From Variovorax paradoxus (GTDB lineage: Bacteria; Pseudomonadota; Gammaproteobacteria; Burkholderiales; Burkholderiaceae_C): DNA of 64,000 bases. The notes beneath the pieces were generated by a model. The model ran no database searches. It had not been told where the DNA came from and saw only the letters and a list, made by a program, of their open reading frames with translations. The stretch is from positions 3,594,001-3,658,000 of the forward strand of contig NZ_CP102931.1 of the NCBI RefSeq assembly GCF_024734665.1. The letters are read 5' to 3'. Below are positions 40,469 to 52,294 of the stretch, one piece after another. A program made the translations under genes and the position numbers. Each line of letters begins with the position of its first letter. Position 1 is the stretch's first letter.

Positions 40469-41293
40469 TCAGTTGTGCAAACCCCGTTCGTCGGGCTCTT
40501 CCGTCGAGGTGCTGATCACACTGACCGGCTGCCCCTTGGCCTTGCGCCATGCATAGACCACGTAGCCGCTCAGGCCGTAGATGACGAACAGGCTGAACAG
40601 CACGGTCGGCGGATGGATGTTGATGACGGCAATGCCCAGCGCGATCAGCACGATCACCGCGAAGGGCACGCTCTTCTTCATCTGAATGTCCTTGAAGCTG
40701 TAGAACGGCGCGTTGGTGACCATCGTCAGGCCCGCGTACAGCGTGAAGCCGAAAGTGACCCAGGTGATCTGCGTCCACGAGAGATACAGCACCTCGCCGC
40801 CGCGCTTGCCCCATTCGTTCACGAGCCAGATGAAACCCGCCACGAGCGCAGCGGCCGCGGGCGACGGCAGGCCCTGGAACCAGCGCTTGTCGACCACGCC
40901 GGTGTTGACGTTGAAGCGCGCGAGCCGCAGCGCCGCGCAGGCGCAGTACACGAAGGCCGCAATCCAGCCCCAGCGGCCCAGGCCCTTGAGCGACCATTCG
41001 TAGGCGATGAGCGCGGGCGCCGCACCGAACGACACCATGTCGGACAGCGAATCCATCTGCTCGCCGAACGCGCTCTGCGTATTCGTCATGCGGGCCACGC
41101 GCCCATCCAGGCTGTCGAGCACCATCGCGGCGAACACACCGAGCGCCGCGAGGTCGAAGCGCGCGTTCATGGCCATCACGACCGAATAGAACCCGCCGAA
41201 CAACGCCGCCAGCGTGAACAGGTTCGGCAGGATGTAGATGCCTTTGCGGCGTTTGCGCGGCTGCACATCGTCGGGGAGCGTGTCGTCATGCAT
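40469..41293 (-). CDS. pssA: CDP-diacylglycerol-serine O-phosphatidyltransferase PssA
   Basis: Makes phosphatidylserine in the inner membrane. 274 residues with about seven membrane helices. The CDP-alcohol phosphotransferase signature appears as DSLDGRVARMTNTQSAFGEQ, then MDSLSDMVSFG. GGAGG lies upstream of ATG 41293. It sits between ilvC and the leucine leader on the same strand. Its stop is only about 31 nt before the leader ATG, so the leu promoter must overlap its 3' end. Confidence 0.94.
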   Translation of the reverse strand: MHDDTLPDDVQPRKRRKGIYILPNLFTLAALFGGFYSVVMAMNARFDLAALGVFAAMVLDSLDGRVARMTNTQSAFGEQMDSLSDMVSFGAAPALIAYEWSLKGLGRWGWIAAFVYCACAALRLARFNVNTGVVDKRWFQGLPSPAAAALVAGFIWLVNEWGKRGGEVLYLSWTQITWVTFGFTLYAGLTMVTNAPFYSFKDIQMKKSVPFAVIVLIALGIAVINIHPPTVLFSLFVIYGLSGYVVYAWRKAKGQPVSVISTSTEEPDERGLHN

Positions 41294-41404
41294 TGAATTT
41301 GCCTCCGTCCCTCATGGGCACTGCGCGAGCAGCTATCCATTCGATAGCATCTTGATCTTTGAATCGCATGGCTCGCAGTGTAGTTCAGGGGCTGCGTCGC
41401 CCCC

Positions 41405-41439
41405 GTCAAACAAAAGGGCCACCGCAACGGGTGGCCCTT
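41405..41439 (-). terminator. intrinsic terminator after ilvC
   Basis: AAGGGCCACC, 6-nt loop, GGTGGCCCTT, then TTGTTTG on the minus strand. It separates the ilv operon from pssA. Confidence 0.88.
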
Positions 41440-41476
41440 GGGAAACGGGTGCCGAAGCACCCTCCTGGCTCGCAGA

Positions 41477-42814
<1,338 letters not shown>

Positions 42815-42857
42815 TCATGTGTGGATGAACGTATGAACTGAGGGCGCTTTCACCCTC

Positions 42858-43349
42858 CTACACGCGCAGGATGCGCTCGCCGCGCCCGATGCCGCTGGCA
42901 CCGGTGCGGACTGTCTCGAGGATAGCGCTACGTTCGATCGCTTCAAGAAAAGCGTCGTTCTTGCCGTGGTCGCCAGTGAGTTCAATGGTGTAGCTCTTGT
43001 CGGTCACGTCGATGATGCGGCCGCGGAAGATTTCCGCCATGCGCATCATCTCCTCGCGCTCCTTGCCGACCGCGCGCACCTTCACCATCATGAGCTCGCG
43101 CTCGGTATAGGCGCCTTCGGTCAGGTCGACGACCTTCACCACTTCGATCAGGCGGTTCAGATGCTTGGTGATCTGCTCGATCACGTCGTCTGAACCGGTG
43201 GTGACGATGGTCATGCGCGAGAGGCTTGCGTCCTCCGTGGGCGCCACCGTGAGCGATTCGATGTTGTAGCCACGGGCCGAGAACAGACCCACCACGCGGG
43301 AAAGAGCACCCGGCTCGTTTTCCAGCAGCACTGCAATGATGTGTTTCAT
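42858..43349 (-). CDS. ilvN: acetolactate synthase small (regulatory) subunit IlvN/IlvH
   Basis: 163 residues. The N-terminal ACT domain (MKHIIAVLLENEPGALSRVV, RGYNIESLTVAPTED) binds valine for feedback inhibition; a C-terminal ALS_ss_C domain activates IlvB. GAGGAG lies upstream of ATG 43349. It follows ilvB by 104 bp with a hairpin between them. Confidence 0.97.
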   Translation of the reverse strand: MKHIIAVLLENEPGALSRVVGLFSARGYNIESLTVAPTEDASLSRMTIVTTGSDDVIEQITKHLNRLIEVVKVVDLTEGAYTERELMMVKVRAVGKEREEMMRMAEIFRGRIIDVTDKSYTIELTGDHGKNDAFLEAIERSAILETVRTGASGIGRGERILRV

Positions 43350-43380
43350 GTTTGCGTGACTCCTCTTTTCGCCGCCCTCC

Positions 43381-43402
43381 CCCACGCACGGTAATGCGTG
43401 GG
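43381..43402. repeat. intercistronic hairpin between ilvB and ilvN
   Basis: Perfect 8-bp stem CCCACGCA / TGCGTGGG around a 6-nt loop, with no U-run. It may be a processing or stability element in the ilvB-ilvN mRNA. Confidence 0.5.
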
Positions 43403-43453
43403 CTCGGCGGGCAATAGATTCGTCAGTAAAGAGTTGAGCGAATGTTCCGCGGA

Positions 43454-45238
43454 TCAGAGATCTTCGGAACCCAACAGCATTTCGGTGATGCCCATGCCGG
43501 CCTTCACCATCGGGAACACGTTTTCGGTGGGGTCGGTGCGGAAGTCCATGAACACCGTGCGGTCCTTGAGCTTGCGTGCTTCGCGCAGCGCGGGCTCCAC
43601 GTCTTGTGGACGCTCGATCAGCATACCGACGTGGCCATAGGCCTCGGCGAGCTTCACGAAGTTGGGCAGTGCATCCATGTAGCTATGGCTGTAGCGGCCG
43701 GAGTATTCGATCTCCTGCCACTGGCGCACCATGCCCAGGTAGCGGTTGTTGAGCGAGCAGATCTTGATCGGCGTGTTGTATTGCAGGCAGGTGGACAGTT
43801 CCTGGATGCACATCTGCACCGAGCCTTCGCCGGTGATGGTGAACACTTCCGAATCGGGCTTCGCGAGCTTGATGCCCATGGCGTAGGGAATGCCCACGCC
43901 CATGGTGCCCAGGCCGCCTGAATTGATCCAGCGACGCGGCTCGTCGAAGCGGTAGTACTGCGCAGCCCACATCTGGTGCTGACCCACGTCCGACGTGATG
44001 TACGCGTCAGCGTCCTTGGTCATGTTCCAGAGGGTCTCGACCACGTACTGCGGCTTGATCACGTCCTTGTTGCCGCGGTCGTACTTCAGGCAATCGCGCG
44101 AGCGCCAGGCCTCGATGGTCTTCCACCAGTCGGCCAGCGCGCCAGCGTCGGGCTTGGTGGTGCTCTCGCGGATCATCGAGATCAGTTCGGTGAGCACGTC
44201 CTTCACGTCGCCGACGATCGGAATGTCGACCTTCACACGCTTGGAGATGCTCGACGGATCGATATCGATGTGGATGATCTTGCGTTCGTTCTGCGCGAAG
44301 TGCTTGGGATTGCCGATCACGCGGTCGTCGAAGCGCGCACCCACGGCCAGCAGCACATCGCAGTTCTGCATCGCGTTGTTGGCTTCGATGGTGCCGTGCA
44401 TGCCCAGCATGCCCAGGAACTTGCGGTCGCTCGCCGGATAGGCGCCCAGGCCCATCAGCGTGTTGGTGACCGGGTAGCCGAGCATGTCGACCAGCGTGCG
44501 CAGTTCGTTGCAGGCGTTGCCCAGCAGCACGCCGCCGCCGGTGTAGATGTAGGGGCGCTTAGCAGCCAGCAACAGTTGCAGCGCCTTGCGGATCTGGCCG
44601 CCGTGGCCCTTGCGCACCGGGTTGTACGAGCGCATCTCGACCTTGTCGGGATAGCCCGTGTAAGGGACTTTCTTGAACGAAACGTCCTTGGGCACGTCCA
44701 CCACCACGGGGCCCGGCCGGCCGCTGCGTGCAATGTGGAAGGCCTTCTTCATCGTCATGGCCAGATCCTTCGGATCCTTGACGAGGAAGTTGTGCTTGAC
44801 GATGGGGCGGGTGATGCCGACCGTGTCGCATTCCTGGAAGGCGTCGAGACCGATGGCAGCCGTTGGCACCTGGCCCGAGATGATCACCATCGGGATGGAG
44901 TCCATGTACGCCGTTGCGATGCCGGTGACCGCATTGGTCAGGCCTGGACCGGAAGTGACCAGTGCCACGCCGACTTCGCCGGTGGCGCGCGCATAGCCGT
45001 CGGCTGCGTGAACAGCGGCCTGCTCGTGACGCACCAGCACGTGCTGGATGGTGTCCTGCTTGTAGAACGCGTCGTAGATGTAGAGAACCGCGCCGCCGGG
45101 GTAGCCCCAGACGTACTGGACGCCTTCGGCCTGCAGTGCCTTGACCAGCACTTCAGCGCCCATGAGTTCTTGCGTCGGGTTGCCTGCGCCTGAGGACGCG
45201 GCTGCTGCGGAAATGATTTCCGCCTTGGAGATTTCCAT
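43454..45238 (-). CDS. ilvB: acetolactate synthase large catalytic subunit IlvB
   Basis: Thiamine-diphosphate enzyme that condenses pyruvate with pyruvate or 2-oxobutyrate. 594 residues with three domains. Key points are GYPGGAVLYIYDAFY with the upstream ThDP Glu region, a central FAD-type domain, and the ThDP-binding TGEGSVQMCIQELSTCLQY with NNRYLGMV. A ~28-residue N-terminal extension (MEISKAEIIS...) precedes the core. AAAGG lies 6 nt before ATG 45238. First gene of ilvB-ilvN-DUF4282-ilvC. Confidence 0.97.
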   Translation of the reverse strand: MEISKAEIISAAAASSGAGNPTQELMGAEVLVKALQAEGVQYVWGYPGGAVLYIYDAFYKQDTIQHVLVRHEQAAVHAADGYARATGEVGVALVTSGPGLTNAVTGIATAYMDSIPMVIISGQVPTAAIGLDAFQECDTVGITRPIVKHNFLVKDPKDLAMTMKKAFHIARSGRPGPVVVDVPKDVSFKKVPYTGYPDKVEMRSYNPVRKGHGGQIRKALQLLLAAKRPYIYTGGGVLLGNACNELRTLVDMLGYPVTNTLMGLGAYPASDRKFLGMLGMHGTIEANNAMQNCDVLLAVGARFDDRVIGNPKHFAQNERKIIHIDIDPSSISKRVKVDIPIVGDVKDVLTELISMIRESTTKPDAGALADWWKTIEAWRSRDCLKYDRGNKDVIKPQYVVETLWNMTKDADAYITSDVGQHQMWAAQYYRFDEPRRWINSGGLGTMGVGIPYAMGIKLAKPDSEVFTITGEGSVQMCIQELSTCLQYNTPIKICSLNNRYLGMVRQWQEIEYSGRYSHSYMDALPNFVKLAEAYGHVGMLIERPQDVEPALREARKLKDRTVFMDFRTDPTENVFPMVKAGMGITEMLLGSEDL

Positions 45239-45251
45239 GATCAACCTTTGT

Positions 45252-45329
45252 TTATTTCGGGAACGAAATACCTTGGGTGCCCCTTGCCAACCCTTGTGAG
45301 GTCGCGCCAGGACTTGAGGCCAAAGCCAT
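45252..45329 (-). CDS. possible upstream ORF before ilvB, 25 aa
   Basis: ATG 45329 opens MALASSPGATSQGLARGTQG, followed by ISFPK and TAA, ending 13 nt before the ilvB start. It has no run of Ile, Val or Leu codons, so it is not a classical attenuator peptide. No clear ribosome site. Expression is not proven. Confidence 0.25.
   Translation of the reverse strand: MALASSPGATSQGLARGTQGISFPK
45253..45270. promoter_or_regulatory. hairpin just upstream of the ilvB ribosome site
   Basis: TATTTCG, 4-nt loop, CGAAATA (perfect 7-bp stem), immediately 5' of the AAAGG ribosome site of ilvB. It could modulate ilvB translation or mRNA stability. Confidence 0.4.
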
Positions 45330-45423
45330 GAGCGGACTGATGTTCCGCCGGACCGTGACCCGTTTGCCTTTTGACTTGCAGGGCGGATTATGACATTTCC
45401 GGGCGTTCAGATTCGCTTCAGCT

Positions 45424-45444
45424 GCCTTGTAAAGCTACAAAGGC
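45424..45444. repeat. inverted repeat in the ilvB/sigma-factor divergent gap
   Basis: GCCTTGTA ... TACAAAGGC, nearly perfect with one bulged base. It lies about 77 bp before the sigma gene start and is followed by CATAAT. It could be a regulator site for the divergent promoters. Confidence 0.35.
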
Positions 45445-45520
45445 ATAATCCGCGGCGGTAAACATACGCGATCGCTAGACCCTCTTCCCCACGCGGCGCG
45501 CCCTGCGCGCCCCCTCTCGC

Positions 45521-46087
45521 TTGGCCACTGAACAAGAACTCTCCGACTTCCTGAAAAGCGTTGAACGACGCGCTTTCAAGCGCTCGGTCTACCACGTGCG
45601 GGATGAAGAAGCGGCCCTCGATATCGTGCAGGACAGCATGATGAAGCTGGCGCAGCACTACGGCGACAAGCCCGCGGCCGAGTTGCCGATGCTGTTTCAG
45701 CGCATCCTGTCGAACTGCACGCTCGACTGGTTCCGCCGCCAGAAGACCCGGCGCGCCCTTTTCTCCAACCTCAGCGATTTCGACTCGGTCGACGACGACG
45801 GAGATTTCGACTTGCTGGAGAACTTCGTCTCGCCGACCGACTCTAGGGAATCGGAGAGCGCCGAAGACACGACCCGCCGCGCCCAGATCTTCCACGAGAT
45901 CGAGGAACAGATCGCAGCACTGCCGGGCCGTCAACGCGAGGCTTTCCTGATGCGTTACTGGGAGGAAATGGACGTCGCAGAGACGGCCGCTGCGATGGGC
46001 TGCTCCGAGGGCAGCGTCAAAACCCATTGCTCGCGAGCCGTTCACGCTCTGAGCAAGGCGCTCAAGGCCAAGGGAATATCGCTATGA
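45521..46087 (+). CDS. RNA polymerase sigma factor, ECF-like sigma-70 family
   Basis: 188 residues. Region 2 (about 15-80) includes RDEEAALDIVQDSMMKLAQHYG and LPMLFQRILSNCTLDWFRRQ; region 4 (about 125-180) includes IAALPGRQREAFLMRYWEEMDVAETAAAMGCSEG in part, and SVKTHCSRAVHALSKAL. An acidic linker (DFDSVDDDGDFDLLE) separates them. The start is TTG 45521; no ATG and no strong ribosome site is visible there, so the exact start is uncertain. Its stop overlaps the DUF3619 start (ATGA). Confidence 0.88.
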   Translation: MATEQELSDFLKSVERRAFKRSVYHVRDEEAALDIVQDSMMKLAQHYGDKPAAELPMLFQRILSNCTLDWFRRQKTRRALFSNLSDFDSVDDDGDFDLLENFVSPTDSRESESAEDTTRRAQIFHEIEEQIAALPGRQREAFLMRYWEEMDVAETAAAMGCSEGSVKTHCSRAVHALSKALKAKGISL

Positions 46088-46509
46088 ACACTAAGGTTCC
46101 AACCTCAACATCCACCATCGCCGAAGACCAGTTCGGCCAGCGTCTGGTTGCCCGCCTTTCGGCTGGTAACCGAGAGCTGCCGCACGACATCGGCGAGCGG
46201 CTGCGCGTGGCGCGCGCGCAGGCCGTGGCCGCGCGCAAGCAGCCCCCGCAGCTGCGGACTGCGCCCGTGGTGGTGCAGTCGGGCCATGCGCTCACGCTGG
46301 GTGGAAGCTGGTGGACCCGCATCGGCTCCGTGGTGCCGTTGATTGCGCTCGTGGCTGGCCTGATCACCATCAGCGTGATGCAGGACGACGACCGCGCCAG
46401 CGAGTTGGCCGAAGTGGATTCCGCGCTGCTGACAGGCGACCTGCCGCCCGCCGCCTATACCGACCCCGGTTTTGCCCAATTCCTGAAGGCCGACAACGCC
46501 TCCGACTGA
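46084..46509 (+). CDS. DUF3619 membrane protein, candidate anti-sigma factor
   Basis: 141 residues. The cytoplasmic N-terminal part (about 1-75) has FGQRLVARLSAG and HDIGERLRVARAQAV. One transmembrane helix (IGSVVPLIALVAGLITISVM, about 80-99) leads to a short acidic periplasmic tail (LTGDLPPAAYTDPGFAQFLK). It fits the DUF3619 family. Overlap with the sigma gene and a single-pass topology suggest an anti-sigma role; this is inference. Confidence 0.85.
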   Translation: MNTKVPTSTSTIAEDQFGQRLVARLSAGNRELPHDIGERLRVARAQAVAARKQPPQLRTAPVVVQSGHALTLGGSWWTRIGSVVPLIALVAGLITISVMQDDDRASELAEVDSALLTGDLPPAAYTDPGFAQFLKADNASD

Positions 46510-46524
46510 TTTTTCATCGACCGA

Positions 46525-47373
46525 ATGCGACGCCGCTCCACCTCCAGCGCAAACACCCCCCGCCCGTTGCGCCCGCTCCCGGCGGGCGCAGTCGTTTGGG
46601 CAGGTGCGCTTGCAGTCGCAGCCTTTAGCCTGACGCTCGCCTGCGCTCAGCCTCCTTCCGAAGCAGCGATCAAAGCCGCGGCAGGCCCGGCTTCGGCAAG
46701 CTCCGCTTCGGCCACCAGCCCCAAGGCCATCTCGACGACCAAGCCTCTCTGGAGCGAACTCACAGCCGAGCAGCAGCAAGCCCTGAAGCCGCTGAACGCT
46801 CACTGGAATACGCTGAACGTCGGGCAAAAGAAGAAATGGCTGGCCCTGTCGCGCAACTTCGCGAGCATGTCGGCGGACGAACAGGCCACCCTGCACAGTC
46901 GCATGATCGAATGGACCGCCCTGAGCAATCAGCAGCGCGCCCAGGCCCGCCTGAACTTTGCCGAGGTCAAGCGCATTCCGGCTGACGAGCGCAAGGTCAA
47001 ATGGGAGCAGTACCAGGCCTTGAGCGAGGAAGAAAAGCGCAAGCTCGCGGAACGCGCCCCACCCAAGCCACGCGGCGCCGCCATTCCCGTGCGGCCAGTC
47101 TCGTCCCAGAAGCTCGTGCCGGTGCCGGCCGTCACCCCCGGCGTGCAGCACACGCCCAGAATTCTGCTGGCCCCGCCGCCCGCCCCCACTGCCACACCGG
47201 CCACGATCATGGTGGCGTCGCCGCCGGAGCGCATACCTGCAGCGGCGACACCGGCGGTTTCCATCCTCCCCGCCGCGCCTGCCCCGTCCAGCATCGCTTC
47301 TCCACCGGTCCCGGCCGAAGCCCAGGTGCCCGCGCCGTCGTCGGCAGCCGAGCCATCCTCCCCTGCCCCCTGA
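46525..47373 (+). CDS. DUF3106 periplasmic protein
   Basis: 282 residues. A signal or anchor segment (VVWAGALAVAAFSLTLACAQ) leads to a DUF3106 helical region (about 72-170) with repeated W-E/L motifs: LWSELTAEQQQALKPLNAHW, WLALSRNFASM, MIEWTALSNQQRAQARLNFA, VKWEQYQALSEEEKRKLAE. A Pro/Ala-rich tail runs to the end. It may sense unfolded proteins or metals with the neighbouring sigma factor (inference). Confidence 0.85.
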   Translation: MRRRSTSSANTPRPLRPLPAGAVVWAGALAVAAFSLTLACAQPPSEAAIKAAAGPASASSASATSPKAISTTKPLWSELTAEQQQALKPLNAHWNTLNVGQKKKWLALSRNFASMSADEQATLHSRMIEWTALSNQQRAQARLNFAEVKRIPADERKVKWEQYQALSEEEKRKLAERAPPKPRGAAIPVRPVSSQKLVPVPAVTPGVQHTPRILLAPPPAPTATPATIMVASPPERIPAAATPAVSILPAAPAPSSIASPPVPAEAQVPAPSSAAEPSSPAP

Positions 47374-47386
47374 TCCCAAGGCTTCG

Positions 47387-47953
47387 ATGGTTTCCAGTTC
47401 TCCCGAGGCTTCGGGCCCAGATCAGCCCGCCTCGCCGATCCCTTCTGCATCCAGCGCTCCTGTTTCGATAGTGCCCGGCCTCTGGCGCCGTATGGCCTGC
47501 TGGCTCTACGAGGGCATGCTGCTGTTCGCGGTGGTGTTCGTTTCGGGCTGGCTCTTCAGCACGTTGGGCCAGATGCGCGACGCCATGGATTCGCGCCGCC
47601 ATCTATTTCAGGCTTTTCTTTTCGTGGTGTTCGGCGTGTACTTCGTCTGGTTCTGGACCAAGGGTCAGACCCTCGCCATGAAAACTTGGAACATCCGCAT
47701 CGTCGACGTGCACAACCAGCCCATCAGCCAACGCCGCGCGTTGGCGCGCTATCTGCTGAGCTGGGTCTGGTTCCTGCCGCCGCTGGCCGCCATTGCTCCC
47801 TTCAAGCTGTCGGGCGGCGAATCGACCGTCCTGATCTTCGGCTGGGTCGCAGTCTGGGCCCTGCTGGCTCGTTTTCACCCCGAGCGCCAGTTCTGGCACG
47901 ACGCCTGGGCCGGTACACGGCTCATCACCTCCAAACCGATGAGTCGCCAATGA
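47387..47953 (+). CDS. RDD family membrane protein
   Basis: 188 residues. After a Pro/Ser-rich N-terminus, helices at about 37-62, 78-92, 118-138 and 150-165. RDD features are GLWRRMACWLYEGMLLFAVV and the conserved GQTLAMKTWNIRIVD and RFHPERQFWHDAWAGTRL. Function unknown; some family members exchange ions. Its stop overlaps the dgkA start (ATGA). Confidence 0.88.
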   Translation: MVSSSPEASGPDQPASPIPSASSAPVSIVPGLWRRMACWLYEGMLLFAVVFVSGWLFSTLGQMRDAMDSRRHLFQAFLFVVFGVYFVWFWTKGQTLAMKTWNIRIVDVHNQPISQRRALARYLLSWVWFLPPLAAIAPFKLSGGESTVLIFGWVAVWALLARFHPERQFWHDAWAGTRLITSKPMSRQ

Positions 47954-48357
47954 GTGCCTTGCCCAAGCTTCCCGATCCCGCTGTCAATCCGCAAAAAGCC
48001 CGCAAGGGCTTCGAACGCGTCTGGCATGCCACGCTGATCTCTCTGCACGGCCTGCACGCCGGCTGGAGCGAGCCCGCCTTCCGCCAGGAAGCCATCATGT
48101 CGATCGTGATGATTCCGGCCTCCTTCTGGCTCGGGCGCAGCTGGGTCGAGGTGGCGCTGCTCGCGGGCAGCGCCATCCTGGTGATGATCGTCGAGCTGCT
48201 CAACACAGCGGTGGAAGCCGCCATCGACCGCATCGGCCCCGAGTGGCACGACCTCTCCAAGCGCGCCAAGGACATGGGCAGCGCCGCGGTGCTGCTGTCG
48301 CTCACGCTGTGCGGCGGTATCTGGGCGGCGGCGTTGTGGCAACGCTTCGTGTCATGA
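47950..48357 (+). CDS. dgkA: diacylglycerol kinase DgkA
   Basis: Phosphorylates diacylglycerol to phosphatidate in the inner membrane. 135 residues with three transmembrane helices. Signature regions are ARKGFERVWHATLISLHGL near the N-terminus, IVELLNTAVEAAIDRIGPEWH with active-site Glu residues, and LSKRAKDMGSAAVLLSLTL. Translationally coupled to the RDD gene. Confidence 0.94.
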   Translation: MSALPKLPDPAVNPQKARKGFERVWHATLISLHGLHAGWSEPAFRQEAIMSIVMIPASFWLGRSWVEVALLAGSAILVMIVELLNTAVEAAIDRIGPEWHDLSKRAKDMGSAAVLLSLTLCGGIWAAALWQRFVS

Positions 48358-48388
48358 GAAGGCCCGCGGGCTGCGGCATGATGGCAGG

Positions 48389-48979
48389 ATGAATCCTGAA
48401 TTTTCGATCTGTGTGTATTGCGGCTCGCGCCCCGGCGAGCGCCCCGAGTTTTCCCAAGCCGCGCAAGCCGTCGGCCAATGGATCGGCCAGCACGGCGGCC
48501 AACTTGTCTACGGCGGCGGTCGCACCGGCCTGATGGGCACGGTGGCCGAAGCCACCCGCCTCGCTGGCGGCCGCGTGGTCGGCATCATCCCTAAGGCATT
48601 GGTCGACAAGGAATTGGCCAACCCGCTGTGCGACGAGCTGCACGTGGTCGACACCATGCACGAGCGCAAGGCCATGATGGGCGAGCGCGCCGATGCCTTC
48701 GTCGCCCTTGCGGGCGGCATTGGCACCTTCGAGGAATTGTTCGAGATCTGGACCTGGCGCCAGCTCGGCTACCACGACAAGCCCACCGGCATCCTCAACA
48801 CCGCCGGCTACTACGACGGCCTGCTCGGCTTCCTGGCGCACAGCGTGCGCGAGGGCTTCATGGGCGAATGGCAGATGAGCCTGATCCGCACCGGCACCAA
48901 TGTGCCTGAGCTGCTCACGGCATTGCGCGCCGAAGTGCCGCTCCATCCACGCGAAGACAGGCTGTCGGAAAACCTCTGA
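48389..48979 (+). CDS. LOG family protein (cytokinin riboside phosphoribohydrolase-like)
   Basis: 196 residues of the LOG/TIGR00730 family. The N-terminal FSICVYCGSRPG, GQLVYGGGRTGLMG, MHERKAMM, and the signature GGIGTFEELFEIWTW are present. Members release free cytokinin-type bases or AMP base; several act on nucleotide 5'-monophosphates. It ends at the terminator at 48990. Confidence 0.93.
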   Translation: MNPEFSICVYCGSRPGERPEFSQAAQAVGQWIGQHGGQLVYGGGRTGLMGTVAEATRLAGGRVVGIIPKALVDKELANPLCDELHVVDTMHERKAMMGERADAFVALAGGIGTFEELFEIWTWRQLGYHDKPTGILNTAGYYDGLLGFLAHSVREGFMGEWQMSLIRTGTNVPELLTALRAEVPLHPREDRLSENL

Positions 48980-48989
48980 CGACCATGTC

Positions 48990-49018
48990 GAAAGCCCCGT
49001 CGCCGGGGCTTTCTTGCT

Positions 49019-49020
<2 letters not shown>
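48990..49020 (+). terminator. intrinsic terminator after LOG gene
   Basis: GAAAGCCCC, loop GTCGCC, GGGGCTTTC, tail TTGCTTT. It also lies at the 3' side of the convergent glnK-type gene. Confidence 0.82.
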
Positions 49021-51051
<2,031 letters not shown>

Positions 51052-51070
51052 ACAGAAGGAAGAAAAAGGC

Positions 51071-52225
51071 TTGAACGATTATGTCATTCGGGTTCTGTCG
51101 TCGCCGGCTGACGTGAGCCCGGACGCATGGAACGCGCTGCTGGCCGCCGAGGCCGAGCCATCGCCCTTCATGCGCCACGAATACCTCGCGGCGCTGAACG
51201 ACAGCCGCAGCGCCACGCCCGAGAGCGGATGGATGCCGCAGTTCGTCACGCTGTGGCAAGGCGAGCAGTTGCAGGCCGCGTGCCCGTTCTACATCAAGGA
51301 CCATTCCTACGGCGAGTACGTCTTCGACTGGGCCTGGGCCAACGCCTACGAGCAGCACGGGCTCGCGTACTACCCGAAGGCCGTGGTAGCGGTGCCCTTC
51401 ACGCCCGTGCCCGGCACGCGGCTGCTGGCGCGCGACGCCCAAAGCCGCACATTGCTGGTGCAAGGACTCGTCGCGCTATGCAAGCAGGAGGAACTGTCGT
51501 CGCTGCACCTGCTGTTCGGCGCCGATGCCGACATCGCCGCCTGCACCGAAGCGGGCCTGATGCTGCGCAACACGGTGCAGTTCCACTGGACCAACGCCCA
51601 ATACCCCGACTTCAACGCCTTCCTCGCCAGCCTCTCGCACGACAAGCGCAAGAAGATCCGCCAGGAGCGCCGCAAGGTCGCCGATGCCGATGTGAGCTTC
51701 CGGTGGTCGCGCGGCACCGACATCTCGAAGGCCGACTGGGACTTCTTCTACCGCTGCTACGAGCGCACCTACCGCGAGCACGGCAACCCGCCCTACCTCA
51801 CGCGCGACTTCTTCCGGCGCATGGCCGACACGATGCCCGAGGCCTGGCTGCTGTTCGTCGCCGAGCGCAACGGCAAGCCCATGGCCACCAGCCTGATCGC
51901 CCTTTCGACGCAGCCCGATGCACCGCTCGTTGCCTACGGCCGCTACTGGGGCGCGCTGGAGCGCGTCGACTGCCTGCACTTCGAGGCTTGCTACTACCAG
52001 CCGCTGGCCTGGTGCATCGAACATGGCGCGCAGCGCTTCGAAGGCGGCGCCCAGGGCGAGCACAAGATGGCGCGCGCGCTGATGCCGGTGAAAACCACCA
52101 GCGCCCACTGGCTGGCGCATCCGGCGTTTGCCGATGCGGTCGAGCGCTTTCTGGAGCGCGAGGGCGCGGGCATCGAGAACTACATGGACCATCTGGGCGA
52201 GCGCAGCCCGTTCAAGGCCGCCTGA
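51071..52225 (+). CDS. COG3146/DUF482 GNAT-like acyltransferase
   Basis: 384 residues of the family often annotated GNAT or peptidoglycan-biosynthesis-like. It has SPFMRHEYLAALNDS, FYIKDHSYGEYVFDWAWANAYEQHGLAYYPK, HDKRKKIRQERRK, YERTYREHGNPPYLTRDFF, and a C-terminal RFEGGAQGEHKMARALMP. TTG 51071 has AAGGA at 51056-51060 and lies 19 nt from the nadE start on the other strand. An ATG at 51032 is in frame but inside the nadE coding region. The precise activity is unknown. Confidence 0.8.
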   Translation: MNDYVIRVLSSPADVSPDAWNALLAAEAEPSPFMRHEYLAALNDSRSATPESGWMPQFVTLWQGEQLQAACPFYIKDHSYGEYVFDWAWANAYEQHGLAYYPKAVVAVPFTPVPGTRLLARDAQSRTLLVQGLVALCKQEELSSLHLLFGADADIAACTEAGLMLRNTVQFHWTNAQYPDFNAFLASLSHDKRKKIRQERRKVADADVSFRWSRGTDISKADWDFFYRCYERTYREHGNPPYLTRDFFRRMADTMPEAWLLFVAERNGKPMATSLIALSTQPDAPLVAYGRYWGALERVDCLHFEACYYQPLAWCIEHGAQRFEGGAQGEHKMARALMPVKTTSAHWLAHPAFADAVERFLEREGAGIENYMDHLGERSPFKAA

Positions 52226-52294
52226 CCAGCCTGTCTTGCCATGCGGGGCTGCTATAAAAGCGCCCGATATCCACAACAACTCAGAGAGAACTCG

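Noticed and set aside
45252..45329. The ilvB upstream ORF as a classical branched-chain attenuator peptide
   Set aside because: It has no run of Ile, Val or Leu codons and no terminator with a U-run follows it. It is kept only as a low-confidence upstream ORF.
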